From NCBI GenBank assembly GCA_963783095.1, contig CAWAMR010000002.1:992001-1056000 (forward strand): a DNA stretch of 64,000 bases. Direction: 5' to 3'. Both the position numbers and the translations under genes were made by a program. Under the pieces are notes generated by a model that made no database searches, was not told the origin of the DNA, and worked only from the letters and a program-made list of their open reading frames with translations. The stretch comes from CAWAMR01 sp963783095 (GTDB taxonomy: Bacteria; Planctomycetota; Planctomycetia; Gemmatales; Gemmataceae). Shown here piece by piece: positions 17,254-25,405 of the stretch; position 1 is the stretch's first letter, and each line of letters begins with the position of its first letter.

Positions 17254-17981
17254 CCAAAGGTATCCGATTGGGATCTGGGGGAATCTTCCGCCGGTTCGAT
17301 ATATTGCCGGGCCGCTTCAACCATCTCCTCAATGCTGCGGCCCAGAGAGCGAATGAGATTGGCGTACTGGATCAGGACCACCAGTGCCATGCCCAGGAGC
17401 GTTATTCCCGAACATAACAGAGCAGCGCCGCCATTGGGCACCCGGACGGGGCCATACAAAAGGACGACTATGAATAGCGCTACCGAACTGCCGCAAATAA
17501 ACCCGCCATTGAGAATGACGGCATGAGCTCGAGAAACAAGATGATCGTTGCGAATTAACTCGGCGGTGTGCCGGAGAAAGACGACGAAAAACAACAGGCT
17601 CAAAAATTCTCCCACGGCCGTAAGCAGGGCACTGAGACCTTGAGGGTATTCCAGTATCGTTTCCGTAATAATCAATCCAATGCCGATCAGATCGACTGTT
17701 ACCGCTCCCCAGATGTAGTTCTTGGCTTTGGAACCTTCCGGAACCGCCAGACATAAGGATCGACCGCGAATCCCCATGAACATACCGACCAGGAAAGCGC
17801 CGATGGCGATAAGAGCAAACGAAACCATCAGAGCATGGTTATTGTGAAATACGACGACCAGGATCACCCCGAAAACGACCGCCATGATCCGAATGACATA
17901 GGACGAAAAAACCAAGGATAAGCCGCGCGCCACCCTTCGCAAGTCGTCAAATACTTCATGCATCGCGGCAGGATCGGACAT
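17250..17981 (-). CDS. Multi-pass membrane protein of unknown function in the kdgK-eda cluster
   Basis: 243 residues from ATG 17981, with about six hydrophobic segments (for example SFALIAIGAFLVGMFMG and AVILNGGFICGSSVALFIVV). The C-terminus is soluble and acidic. Not recognised as a known transporter family. The start overlaps the aldolase stop (TAATG) and its own stop overlaps the kinase start (ATGA), so all three are translationally coupled. A role linked to sugar-acid use is inferred from this alone. Confidence 0.7.
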   Translation of the reverse strand: MSDPAAMHEVFDDLRRVARGLSLVFSSYVIRIMAVVFGVILVVVFHNNHALMVSFALIAIGAFLVGMFMGIRGRSLCLAVPEGSKAKNYIWGAVTVDLIGIGLIITETILEYPQGLSALLTAVGEFLSLLFFVVFLRHTAELIRNDHLVSRAHAVILNGGFICGSSVALFIVVLLYGPVRVPNGGAALLCSGITLLGMALVVLIQYANLIRSLGRSIEEMVEAARQYIEPAEDSPRSQSDTFG

Positions 17982-18626
17982 TAGCAACAAGCCTTTTTCA
18001 CAATCTCAACATATTGCCGGGCCAATTCCCGGATGCGTTCAAAGTTCCGCTCGGCGATGGCCTTCGGCTCGACCATTTGACTGCCGATCCCCAGGCAACA
18101 TGCTCCCGCTTTGAGGAACTCAGTTGCCGTCGTCGTATCGACCCCGCCGGTGGGCATCAGCCGAATCTGCGGCAGGGGGCCTCGCATGGCTTTGAAGAAG
18201 GCCGGGCCGACGATCTCGGCGGGAAACACCTTGACAATGTCGGCCCCCGCTTCCCAGGCCGTCAGGATTTCCGTCGGCGTAAACGCACCGGGCATAATCA
18301 TCTTATCATACCGATGGCACAGGTGAATCACATCCACATTTAGCGTGGGCGAAACAATAAATTCCGCTCCCGCAGAGGATGGCGGTTCTGGCCGTTTCGG
18401 TATCGAGGACGGTTCCAGCTCCCAAGAGAACGCTGTCGCCAAGCGCCTGGCGCGTTTGCCTGAGGACGTCGAGCGCATTGGGAACCGTCAAGGTAACTTC
18501 GGCAACGGTAACGCCGCCATCGACAAGAGCACGGATGACTTCGACCAGATGCGCAGGATCGGGGGAGCGCACGACCGCAACGATTCCGGCAGCGAGAACT
18601 TTCTGAAGCGCAATGTGTCTGGACAT
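17981..18626 (-). pseudogene. eda: KDPG/KHG aldolase with a single-base frameshift
   Basis: 2-dehydro-3-deoxyphosphogluconate aldolase, split in two frames. The 5' part (start ATG 18626) has AAGIVAVVR and VAEVTLTVPNAL with the catalytic Glu, and GAGTVLDTETARTAIL. The 3' part has AGAEFIVSPTLN, the Schiff-base lysine in ADIVKVFPAE, and LMPTGGVDTTTATEFLKAG. Removing one base at about 18374 rejoins them as ...AIL-AGAEFIVSP..., exactly the family wording, giving about 214 residues. Either a sequencing error or a recent mutation. First gene of the coupled eda-membrane protein-kdgK cluster. Confidence 0.85.
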
Positions 18627-18643
18627 TACAATCCCGCAGGTAA

Positions 18644-18768
18644 GTTCCAAATCACAAATTCCAAATCACAAACAAGACCAAACTCCGAGCGATGCGAATT
18701 GTTTTGGAGTTTGGTCCTTGGTATTTGTTTGAGATTTGAGATTTGTTATTTGGAATTTACTCTTTAGA
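18644..18768. repeat. TTCCAAATCACAAATTCC inverted repeat
   Basis: Left: TTCCAAATCACAAATTCC copies and ACCAAACTCC; right: GGAGTTTGGTCC and GAGATTTGTTATTTGGAA. It links the 3' end of the DUF1080 gene (whose stop TAA lies at its edge) with the eda start. Confidence 0.85.
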
Positions 18769-19482
18769 GTTTAGTTCCTTGATGTAGATATTCTTGAACC
18801 AGAGTTTATCGCCGTGGTGTTGTAATTCGATCGGTCCGGTTGCGGGCAGGGGTTTGCCTTTCTCCCAGTAGTTTTCGAGCGGGGCCGCATCGACGACCAG
18901 TTCGCCGTTGAGATATACCGTTACCAGATCGCCCTTCATGATGATGCGAAAGGTGTTCCACTCGCCCGGCTTCTTGTCGGCTTTCTTCAGCGGCATTTTC
19001 CCCTTGGACCCAGCCTTGTTGTTCCACAAGCCGCCGGAGCCGGAACTTTTGTCTTCGCCGCGCGCGCCGGGCGAATTATCGGAATCCCACACCTGGACTT
19101 GAGGCTGCCCTCTGAGATAAATCCCGCTATCGCCCTTCTCTTCGATCTTCCAATCCATGAATACTTCAAAGTCGCCGTAATCCTTGACGGTTTGCAAACT
19201 GTTGCCCTTGCCGTCGTAGCTGAGGATGCCATCCTGGACTTTCCAGTGCGGGAGGAATTTGTCGTTAGCCTCCTTTTGTTTCTTTTCGCGTTCTTCGGGC
19301 GTCAATTTGGCGCGGGTCTTGACATCGATGACGCCTTGCCAGTTGGTCAAATCGGTGCCGTTGAAGAGCGCGGTGAAACCTTTGGGGGGCTTGTTGTCGT
19401 TGGGGCCGGCCTTGTCCTGGGCTAAAAGTGTGCCGGGCAGGGCAACCAACAGAAATCCGAAGGCGAGGTGAGCTTGACGCAT
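18757..19482 (-). CDS. Secreted DUF1080 (3-keto-disaccharide hydrolase domain) protein
   Basis: 241 residues. Signal peptide 1-21 (ending TLLAQ), then a DUF1080/concanavalin-like beta-sandwich: KGFTALFNGTDLTNWQG opens the domain, DFEVFMDWKIEEKGDSGIYL and EWNTFRIIMKGDLVTVYLNG are its central strands, and GPIELQHHGDKLWFKNIYIK its end. The family is strongly expanded in planctomycetes and thought to act on polysaccharides. Substrate not known. Confidence 0.88.
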   Translation of the reverse strand: MRQAHLAFGFLLVALPGTLLAQDKAGPNDNKPPKGFTALFNGTDLTNWQGVIDVKTRAKLTPEEREKKQKEANDKFLPHWKVQDGILSYDGKGNSLQTVKDYGDFEVFMDWKIEEKGDSGIYLRGQPQVQVWDSDNSPGARGEDKSSGSGGLWNNKAGSKGKMPLKKADKKPGEWNTFRIIMKGDLVTVYLNGELVVDAAPLENYWEKGKPLPATGPIELQHHGDKLWFKNIYIKELNSKE

Positions 19483-19576
19483 GGCATATCTCCTGGGTGG
19501 GAAATGGGGAGGGGTGGAGCATTAAGATACCCCGGAATGACAGCGGCGGAAAGTCGCCGGCAGCCATTTTGTCGGG

Positions 19577-19957
19577 TTATTTGACTCGAATCATCCGGAG
19601 ATCGGCACCATCGCTGTCGGTGGTCACGAGATCCTTCTCTGTAATCCGGATGATGGTGACGGTATCCTTGTTCACGCCGGCTGACCCCTTGATACTCGTC
19701 TCCAGTTTGTCGCCCAGGAGCTTGTAGGTTCCGTCGGTGGTGATGCCTTTCCCCTTCACTTTGAAGATCATCTTTACCTTGCCATCCTTGGTAAACTCGA
19801 TGAGGATTTTTGGCGCTTTGGCATCGCCGCCCTTAGGTTCGACTTCCCAGGTTCCGACAATCAACTTGGCGAAATCGGGCTTTTTCTCTTGCGCTTCAAC
19901 CGCACAAGGCATCCCGTACGCCAGCGCACAAACCAGTGACCATTGCAACATGTTCAT
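19577..19957 (-). CDS. TIGR03066-like small secreted planctomycete protein
   Basis: About 126 residues with a signal peptide (cleavage near AVEAQ). The body reads LIVGTWEV ... IEFTKDGKVKMIFKVKGKG ... GTYKLLGDKLETS, a lipocalin-like small barrel. This is the wording of a paralogous family first described in Gemmata obscuriglobus (TIGR03066), recognised from memory. Function unknown. Start at ATG 19957, with GAGGG 6 bases upstream; a second ATG at 19951 is possible. Confidence 0.7.
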   Translation of the reverse strand: MNMLQWSLVCALAYGMPCAVEAQEKKPDFAKLIVGTWEVEPKGGDAKAPKILIEFTKDGKVKMIFKVKGKGITTDGTYKLLGDKLETSIKGSAGVNKDTVTIIRITEKDLVTTDSDGADLRMIRVK

Positions 19958-20317
19958 CGGAACCCTCGGTAGATGGTAAAATGCCGCACGCAGTGCGTAT
20001 TGACACATTACAGAAACTCAATTCCAGAGCAACGCGCCCGTGTAGCCGCAACGCGGAGGCACTCCGTAGCGCAGCGCGTGACCTGCCTCCATCGATAACC
20101 CGAATTCCTTCAGTCCACATATTTCCTCAATCTGTTCTCGAATAAGAGCGATGTCCATGCACCCCCCCCGATAAAACTCCTCATTGGCACTTCGCCGTGT
20201 ATAGTAAAGTCTATTTTTATGCCATCATTTACGTCTAATAACGTCTAGTTATATAGCTATTTTCCCAAATATATGGCCAAATAGTTGAAACAAATCAAAG
20301 AAACTAGAAATAAACCA

Positions 20318-20346
20318 TTGACAAATACCATGTTCATATTTATAGT
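20318..20346 (+). promoter_or_regulatory. Consensus sigma-70-type promoter in an AT-rich island
   Basis: TTGACA at 20318-20323, 17-base spacer, TATAGT at 20341-20346. It lies in a strongly AT-rich stretch (about 20190-20390), unlike the GC-rich surroundings, and points at the gene at 20403. Transcription would start near 20353. Confidence 0.75.
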
Positions 20347-20402
20347 ATAAATGTCGATAACAACTGAGGAGTTTTGGTGCGTGGGAAATAAAGGAGATCA
20401 TC

Positions 20403-20846
20403 ATGGAAAGTTGGCGATTGGTTTGGCGCGAAGGATTTGCCCCCGTGTTGTCCACCACAAGTCTGATGGCGTTGCGGGAAGCGCTCATTTCCGATGACGC
20501 CCGGTTATCGCAAGGTTCGACGACCACTCCACCCCCATTGATGTGCGTTCACGATTGGCCGGTCGAAGCGGCCTGTGCTCTGGGCTATTGCGGCTGGCAG
20601 GGCGACGGGCTGGAAACGGTCGGCGAGGTGGAGGAGTTCTTCGCCAGAACCTGTTACGAAGCGGATGTTCGCCTAGGTGAGCCTGCCGCATGTCGCTGGT
20701 TCTTGAACTGGTTCGACGACACGCCGCGCCACGAGATGCGCTGCGAATTGCTCGACGAGGTGGAACTGATTCTGAGCGAGCGCGAAGAGATCGAAATGGA
20801 ACTGGTCCCAGCGGAAACCGAACTGGAAAGCGTCGTGGCAGCCTGA
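20403..20846 (+). CDS. Hypothetical protein, probable Gemmata-group family
   Basis: 147 residues, acidic C-terminus, no signal peptide or membrane segment. Notable stretches are VWREGFAPVLSTTSLMALR, STTTPPPLMCVHDWPVEAAC and ACRWFLNWFDDTPRHEMR. I do not recognise a function. It has a clear AAAGGAG ribosome site 6 bases before ATG and sits under the consensus promoter at 20318. The gene at 21009 follows in the same direction, so the two likely form a unit. Its stop codon borders a duplicated hairpin repeat. Confidence 0.65.
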   Translation: MESWRLVWREGFAPVLSTTSLMALREALISDDARLSQGSTTTPPPLMCVHDWPVEAACALGYCGWQGDGLETVGEVEEFFARTCYEADVRLGEPAACRWFLNWFDDTPRHEMRCELLDEVELILSEREEIEMELVPAETELESVVAA

Positions 20847-20980
20847 CATTTCCGCTTACTTCGTGCGCGGCTCTTTGGCGAGAGCCGCGCACGAAGTAAG
20901 TGGTTGCGGCAGAAAGACATTTCCGCTTACTTCGTGCGCGGCTCTCGCCAAAGAGCCGCGCACGAAGTAAGCGGTTGCGG
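20845..20980. repeat. Two tandem copies of a TACTTCGTGCGCGGCTCT hairpin
   Basis: Two 71-base units, each starting GACATTTCCGCTTACTTC and each a near-perfect hairpin (20855-20900 and 20926-20971; arms CTTACTTCGTGCGCGGCTCT / AGAGCCGCGCACGAAGTAAG). The loops are TTGGCG in one copy and CGCCAA in the other, i.e. inverted relative to each other. Confidence 0.9.
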
Positions 20981-21008
20981 GAAAGATTAACCTACGAGGA
21001 GAAATACC

Positions 21009-21314
21009 ATGATTTGCCGTCATTGCGGGAGAAGCAAAGTCAATCGTCCCAGAGGCCTGTGCTGGTCCTGTTACTACAGGCCCGGCGTGCGCGACCAGCA
21101 TCCTTCGACCAGCAAATTTGCTCGGCGCGGAGTCAGCAACTTCTGCGGCAACGCGCCGCTGGCCCCCTTTGGCACGAGTGCTTTGCCGGGCTCCCCGGAG
21201 AAACTCGCCGTCCTGACCGAACGCGCCCGCCTCAAGCAGGCGCTGTTCCACCCCGACGATGCCCGCATCGAAAACGGGCAGGTGGTGTATGGGCAGATGG
21301 CGATGGCATCTTAA
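21009..21314 (+). CDS. Small protein with a two-knuckle zinc-binding-like N-terminus
   Basis: 101 residues. The start MICRHCGRSKVNRPRGLCWS carries C-x2-C, and C-x2-C follows in LCWSCYYRPGVR, a probable zinc ribbon able to bind nucleic acid. The rest is low in known motifs (FARRGVSNFCG, LTERARLKQALFHP). AGGAG lies 8 bases before ATG. Follows the 20403 gene in the same direction and probably shares its promoter. Function unknown. Confidence 0.6.
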   Translation: MICRHCGRSKVNRPRGLCWSCYYRPGVRDQHPSTSKFARRGVSNFCGNAPLAPFGTSALPGSPEKLAVLTERARLKQALFHPDDARIENGQVVYGQMAMAS

Positions 21315-21315
21315 G

Positions 21316-21396
21316 AAATAGTGTTCAGTTTTCAGTAAATGCAATTGCAGTGACCTGGAGTGCATTTACTGAAAACTGAACACTGAAAACTATTTC
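21316..21396. repeat. GTGTTCAGTTTTCAGT inverted repeat between convergent stops
   Basis: AATAGTGTTCAGTTTTCAG on the left and CTGAACACTGAAAACTATT on the right, spacer about 36 bases. It touches both stop codons: the TAG of the PQQ-protein gene (minus strand) is inside the right arm. Confidence 0.9.
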
Positions 21397-22820
21397 TTGT
21401 GTCCAAAACAATACAAATGCCCGGAAGTCCGTAGGTAGATCTTCCCATCTACAATTGCGGGGGTTGCATAGGTGTCTTCGCCAAAATCGCTTGTTGCCAG
21501 TTCTTCCCATTCCTGAACTGCGCGAACGACCGTCAGTCGGCCCCGTTCGCTCAAGATATAAACCTTGCCATCGCCCACAACTGGCGAACTGTAATAGGCT
21601 CCTGCACCTTTGGGCAGCCTATCGCGCCTAATGACCTTGCCGTCGCGCGCATCCAGGCTGGAAAGGAAACCGCCATCCTTCACCGTGAAAATGGTCCCTT
21701 TCACATAGAGCGGCGAAGCGCAGAACGGTGCTTGTTTGGGATTGCGCCAGACGATGTTGGTGTCCGTCACATCGCCCTTGCCTCCTGGACGAATCGCCCA
21801 CACCCCATTCTGACTTTGCGCAAACAGGTTCCGGAACCGTTCGTATTCTGCGCGGGTGATGGAGCCGTCTTTGTCGGCGTCAACCTGCGGGAAGCGATCG
21901 AGGATTGCACCTTTGGGAAGTTCGTTCATCTCGAGTTTGCCGTTGGCGTTCTTGTCGAGATCCTTGATGATTTTGTCGAAAGGCTCAACTTCGATCCGTT
22001 CACCTGGATCGCCGCCGGCCGCGAAGGCTGCGAAGTAGAGCAGGCCGTCATCGCCAATGACGGGCGTCATGCAAACGAGCCTGGAGATGCCCCGAATCGT
22101 CCAGAGCTCCTTGCCGGTATCCCGGTCGTAGCCGACGACGCGCAGCGTACCCGCTATGACAATCTGTTTCTTTTTCGCTACTTCCCAGATGACGGGCGTG
22201 CAGTAGCCGCGCAGAAACTCCGATCGATCGGTCTTCCAGACGGTTTTTCCTGTACGTTTGTCTAGAGCCTCCAGGAACGATCCCTGATCGTGGTCCTGAC
22301 AGAGAATAACCCAATCATCGCTGAGGATGGGCGACGAGGCAGCGCCGAAGTCGTTCTTGAAGGGCCCCATGGGCCGTTCCCAGAGCAGTTTGCCGGCACG
22401 ATCGTAACAGAATAGCCCGCAGGAGCCGAAGAAACTTACGACGCGATCATCGTCGGCGACCGGGCTGGATTGAGCCAGGCTGCCAATCTTGTGAACTTGT
22501 TCCACAGCCGCATGAGGCGCTTCCTTCTGCCAGAGGATTTTACCGCTGTTGCGGTCGAGCGCAATGGTTACGAGTTTCTTCTCTTTCACAGCGGTCACGT
22601 AGATGCGGTCGCCGACCACAACCGGAGAAGAATGCCCCGGGGGAAGGTCGGTCTTCCAGAGCACATTCGTGCTAGGCCCAATTTCCGTGGGAAGAGGCTG
22701 ATTGCCGACTGCTCGACCGGAGCAATTGGGGCCACGAAACTGTGGCCAGTCTCCAGCCCGGATGGTTGGGATGAGTTCGAGGAGAAACATCAATGCTAAG
22801 AGAAGGGGGAACTGCTTCAT
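21390..22820 (-). CDS. Secreted PQQ-type beta-propeller protein with EF-hand insert
   Basis: About 476 residues from ATG 22820. Signal peptide ending PTIRA, then DWPQFRGPNCSG, the usual opening of planctomycete PQQ-like propellers (WPxFRGP). Propeller repeats are seen as LVTIALDRNSGKILWQ, LFCYDRAGKLLWERP, ALDKRTGKTVWK and YDRDTGKELWTI. Between blades, residues about 300-345 hold two EF-hands, LDKNANGKLEMNE and VDADKDGSITRAE, which would bind calcium. No catalytic dehydrogenase motif was seen; a structural or binding role is likely. Confidence 0.88.
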   Translation of the reverse strand: MKQFPLLLALMFLLELIPTIRAGDWPQFRGPNCSGRAVGNQPLPTEIGPSTNVLWKTDLPPGHSSPVVVGDRIYVTAVKEKKLVTIALDRNSGKILWQKEAPHAAVEQVHKIGSLAQSSPVADDDRVVSFFGSCGLFCYDRAGKLLWERPMGPFKNDFGAASSPILSDDWVILCQDHDQGSFLEALDKRTGKTVWKTDRSEFLRGYCTPVIWEVAKKKQIVIAGTLRVVGYDRDTGKELWTIRGISRLVCMTPVIGDDGLLYFAAFAAGGDPGERIEVEPFDKIIKDLDKNANGKLEMNELPKGAILDRFPQVDADKDGSITRAEYERFRNLFAQSQNGVWAIRPGGKGDVTDTNIVWRNPKQAPFCASPLYVKGTIFTVKDGGFLSSLDARDGKVIRRDRLPKGAGAYYSSPVVGDGKVYILSERGRLTVVRAVQEWEELATSDFGEDTYATPAIVDGKIYLRTSGHLYCFGHKK

Positions 22821-23023
22821 AAACAACCTTGCAATTTGAAATTGAATCGCACGAAGCAAATACAGTGAAGGCGATGGCATAGCGCCAAGTTATAAGAACC
22901 CAAAGGTTCACGGTATTGAACTTGGAGCGTTGACCGCACTCCCCTCCATTGCGTTCATTCAACTCGTGTGATTTTAGCCCGTCCGCAGTATAATAACATT
23001 ATTCAGGGTGCTGTGATACCATA

Positions 23024-23046
23024 AGGCAAGCGGGACGCTTACCCTA
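23024..23046. repeat. GGCAAGCGGGACGCTTACCC half element
   Basis: A single copy of the GGCAAGCG/CGCTTACC family, 18 bases ahead of the larE start codon. Other copies lie at 768, 25317 and 40777. Confidence 0.7.
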
Positions 23047-23063
23047 CGAATGGGTCCAAGGCT

Positions 23064-23921
23064 ATGACGAGTGTGGCTGATCTATCGCCAGAGCTAATGG
23101 TCAAACGCGATCATCTGCTGAGCATTCTGCGCGCGCTGCCCAGTGTTGCAGTGGCGTTCAGCGGCGGCATCGATAGCACGGTCGTTGCCAAGGCGGCGTT
23201 CCTTGCTTTGGGGAATCGCGCCGTCGCGGTTACGGCCGACAGCGCTTCGGTTGCTCGCTCGGAACTTGCAGAGGCCAGGCAACTCGCGGAGCTCATCGGT
23301 ATCACTCATCGCGTCATCCAGACCGAGGAATTTGAGAATCCCGATTACCTTCGCAACGACGGTTCGCGCTGTTACCATTGCAAGAGCGAGTTGTACGATC
23401 AAATTATAGACCAGTTACCTGAACTGGGTGCGACGGTGATATGTAGCGGGGCCAATCTCGACGATAAGGGCGACTATCGTCCCGGCCTCAAGGCCGCGGC
23501 GGAGCGCGGTATTCGCCATCCCTTGCAGGAAGCGGGCTTTACCAAGAGCGACGTTCGCGCACTGGCGCGGGCATGGGAATTGCCAACCTGGGATAAACCG
23601 GCATCGCCGTGCTTATCGAGCAGGCTGGCACCCGGACTGGCCGTGACGACCGAGCGAACCGCCCGCATCGAGGCCGCGGAAGCATACTTACATTCCCTGG
23701 GACTGCGCGAGTGCCGGGTTCGTCTTCACGAAGGAGAGCTGGCCCGGATCGAAGTACCATTGTCGGAAGTCGCTCGACTGGCCCAGCCTGACGTGAGAGA
23801 TGGAATGAATCGACGATTCCGGGAACTGGGCTTTCAATTCATAACGCTCGATCTGGAAGGGTTCCGAAGCGGAAACTTGAATGCGTTGGTGCAATTGAGC
23901 GTAAAACAACACTATGCCTGA
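23064..23921 (+). CDS. larE: ATP-dependent sacrificial sulfur transferase LarE
   Basis: Adenylates and then thiolates the pyridinium dicarboxylate precursor of the nickel-pincer cofactor of lactate racemase-type enzymes, giving up its own cysteine sulfur. 285 residues, as usual. PP-loop AFSGGIDSTVVAKAA (residues 31-45), RCYHCKSELY, and KPASPCLSSR, where Cys183 matches the sulfur-donating cysteine. No larB or larC is adjacent, so the cofactor partners must be elsewhere. Closely followed by the 85-residue gene at 23945. Confidence 0.92.
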   Translation: MTSVADLSPELMVKRDHLLSILRALPSVAVAFSGGIDSTVVAKAAFLALGNRAVAVTADSASVARSELAEARQLAELIGITHRVIQTEEFENPDYLRNDGSRCYHCKSELYDQIIDQLPELGATVICSGANLDDKGDYRPGLKAAAERGIRHPLQEAGFTKSDVRALARAWELPTWDKPASPCLSSRLAPGLAVTTERTARIEAAEAYLHSLGLRECRVRLHEGELARIEVPLSEVARLAQPDVRDGMNRRFRELGFQFITLDLEGFRSGNLNALVQLSVKQHYA

Positions 23922-23944
23922 ACTGGGCATTGGAGAATACGATC

Positions 23945-24202
23945 ATGACTCCCCTGGCCGCATCGCGAGTTCTGGAACAGTTTTTCCTCGAAGCCCGTTG
24001 CAGGCTCCTGGATCTCGCAGCAATCCTCGATCGGCTCAATCGCGGCGAGCAAGCTGAGAAGGTTACCAGCGATCCTCGAATGGAAAAGATTCGGCAGGCG
24101 ATCGAGGTGTTACTCGAAGCAGATGGTGGACGGGCGGAGCGAATTCAAAAGTTGTTCTCGCTGGACTACGACCCGAACTGGAAACGCCCGCAGCCGCGCT
24201 GA
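23945..24202 (+). CDS. Small hypothetical protein downstream of larE
   Basis: 85 residues from ATG 23945 with GGAG 9 bases upstream. Mostly helical: ASRVLEQFFLEARCRLLDLA, then ILDRLNRGEQ, and a basic tail ending PNWKRPQPR. Only 23 bases separate it from larE, so it is likely co-transcribed. I do not recognise the family. Confidence 0.6.
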   Translation: MTPLAASRVLEQFFLEARCRLLDLAAILDRLNRGEQAEKVTSDPRMEKIRQAIEVLLEADGGRAERIQKLFSLDYDPNWKRPQPR

Positions 24203-24509
24203 GATCACGTTGTTCAATTCTTAATCTTTCGATCGCCGCGAAAGGACTGCTTCCGCTGAGTTCGCCTTGCAGGCACCTATCCCCAACCTTCATCGTCCAT
24301 ACAATACTCTTCTTGTCAGGATGATAGCACCTGCTCTCGCCATTGTTAATTTGGAGCGAATGCGCAAGTTGAGTCGATTGAATGATGTATTCCATCCCAT
24401 AAACAGTTTTATCTTTGTCGATCGTCGGGAATATCGCGAGTTATCGCATAAAATGGATCTATGATCGGAATTCTACTGGCTCAGTTCCAGAGGGGAAAAC
24501 AACCGAAAA
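24203..24509. other. Intergenic stretch without recognised content
   Basis: About 300 bases of moderate AT content. No convincing open frame, repeat family or hairpin was seen. It presumably holds the promoter of the SDR gene. Confidence 0.4.
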
Positions 24510-25334
24510 ATGAGGCGAAACCTCAAAGGTAAGGCGATTCTTCTTACCGGTGCCTCTCGTGGCATTGGCCGATGCGTTGCTGAAATTCTGGCAACCTATG
24601 GCGCTCGCCTTGCGCTTACGTCCCGATCCGAAGCGGATCTTGAGCCTTTGGTGCAACAATTTCGCAGTCAAGGGGTTGAAGCTTACGGTATCGCCGCGGA
24701 TTTAACCATACCTTCCGACCGCGAACGGCTCGTTGCCGCTGCCGTGGAAAAACTGGGCGGCCTTGATGTGCTAATAAACAATGCCGGGCTTTGCAGTTTC
24801 GGTGAGTTTGCAACCTCCACCGAGGAAGTTTTACGCAAGATCATGGAGATCAACTTCTTTGTCCCGGTGGAAATGATTCGGCTCGCGTTGCCGCATCTAA
24901 CACGGTCCCCACAACAGCCTGCCATCGTAAATATCGCGTCGATTTGCGGTCGATCGGGAATTCCTTCCTTCCCGGAACATTGTGCGAGTAAATTTGCACT
25001 GGTTGGAATCACCGAAGCAATGCGTGGCGAATTTGTCCGGTTTGCCGTGGATGTCTTGATGGTGGTTCCCGGCCTGGCTCGAACGGATGATCTCGAGAAG
25101 CACCTGCTCCGCAATGAGGGACGGATTCATATTAACTGGCAAGGTTCGCAAGCGCCCGAGAAGGTGGCACAAGGAATTGTGCGTTCGTTGCGCTGGAACT
25201 GGCGCGAAACGGTAGTGGGTTGGACCGCCCTTCAGGTGCATCGTCTACGGCGCGTATTTCCGTGGATGATGGATGCAATCTTGATCCGAAAGGTTCGGAA
25301 GTTCGAAAAACGAGCATCCGACAACGTAGGGTAA
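24510..25334 (+). CDS. SDR-fold oxidoreductase with substituted catalytic tyrosine
   Basis: 274 residues of the classical short-chain dehydrogenase fold: ILLTGASRGIGRCVAEIL (NAD(P)-binding TGxxxGxG), LDVLINNAGL (NNAG), and IVNIASICG with the catalytic Ser. The Y-x3-K motif reads HCASK, so the usual Tyr is replaced by His while the Lys is kept. It may be inactive or mechanistically altered. The last residues, SDNVG, and the stop codon come from the GTAGGGTAAGCG repeat. It is followed by asnB and the DevCAB-like exporter, all on the plus strand. Confidence 0.85.
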   Translation: MRRNLKGKAILLTGASRGIGRCVAEILATYGARLALTSRSEADLEPLVQQFRSQGVEAYGIAADLTIPSDRERLVAAAVEKLGGLDVLINNAGLCSFGEFATSTEEVLRKIMEINFFVPVEMIRLALPHLTRSPQQPAIVNIASICGRSGIPSFPEHCASKFALVGITEAMRGEFVRFAVDVLMVVPGLARTDDLEKHLLRNEGRIHINWQGSQAPEKVAQGIVRSLRWNWRETVVGWTALQVHRLRRVFPWMMDAILIRKVRKFEKRASDNVG

Positions 25335-25384
25335 GCGTCCCGCTTGCCTATCCGACAACGTAGGGTAAGCGTCCCGCTTGCCTA
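25317..25384. repeat. Tandem 34-bp repeat carrying GTAGGGTAAGCGTCCCGC
   Basis: Two exact direct copies of a 34-base unit starting TCCGACAACGTAGGG and ending GCTTGCCTA. Member of the GGCAAGCG/CGCTTGCC family. The first copy provides the stop codon of the SDR gene. Confidence 0.9.
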
Positions 25385-25405
25385 TCCGATTTGACAGGGT
25401 AACTC

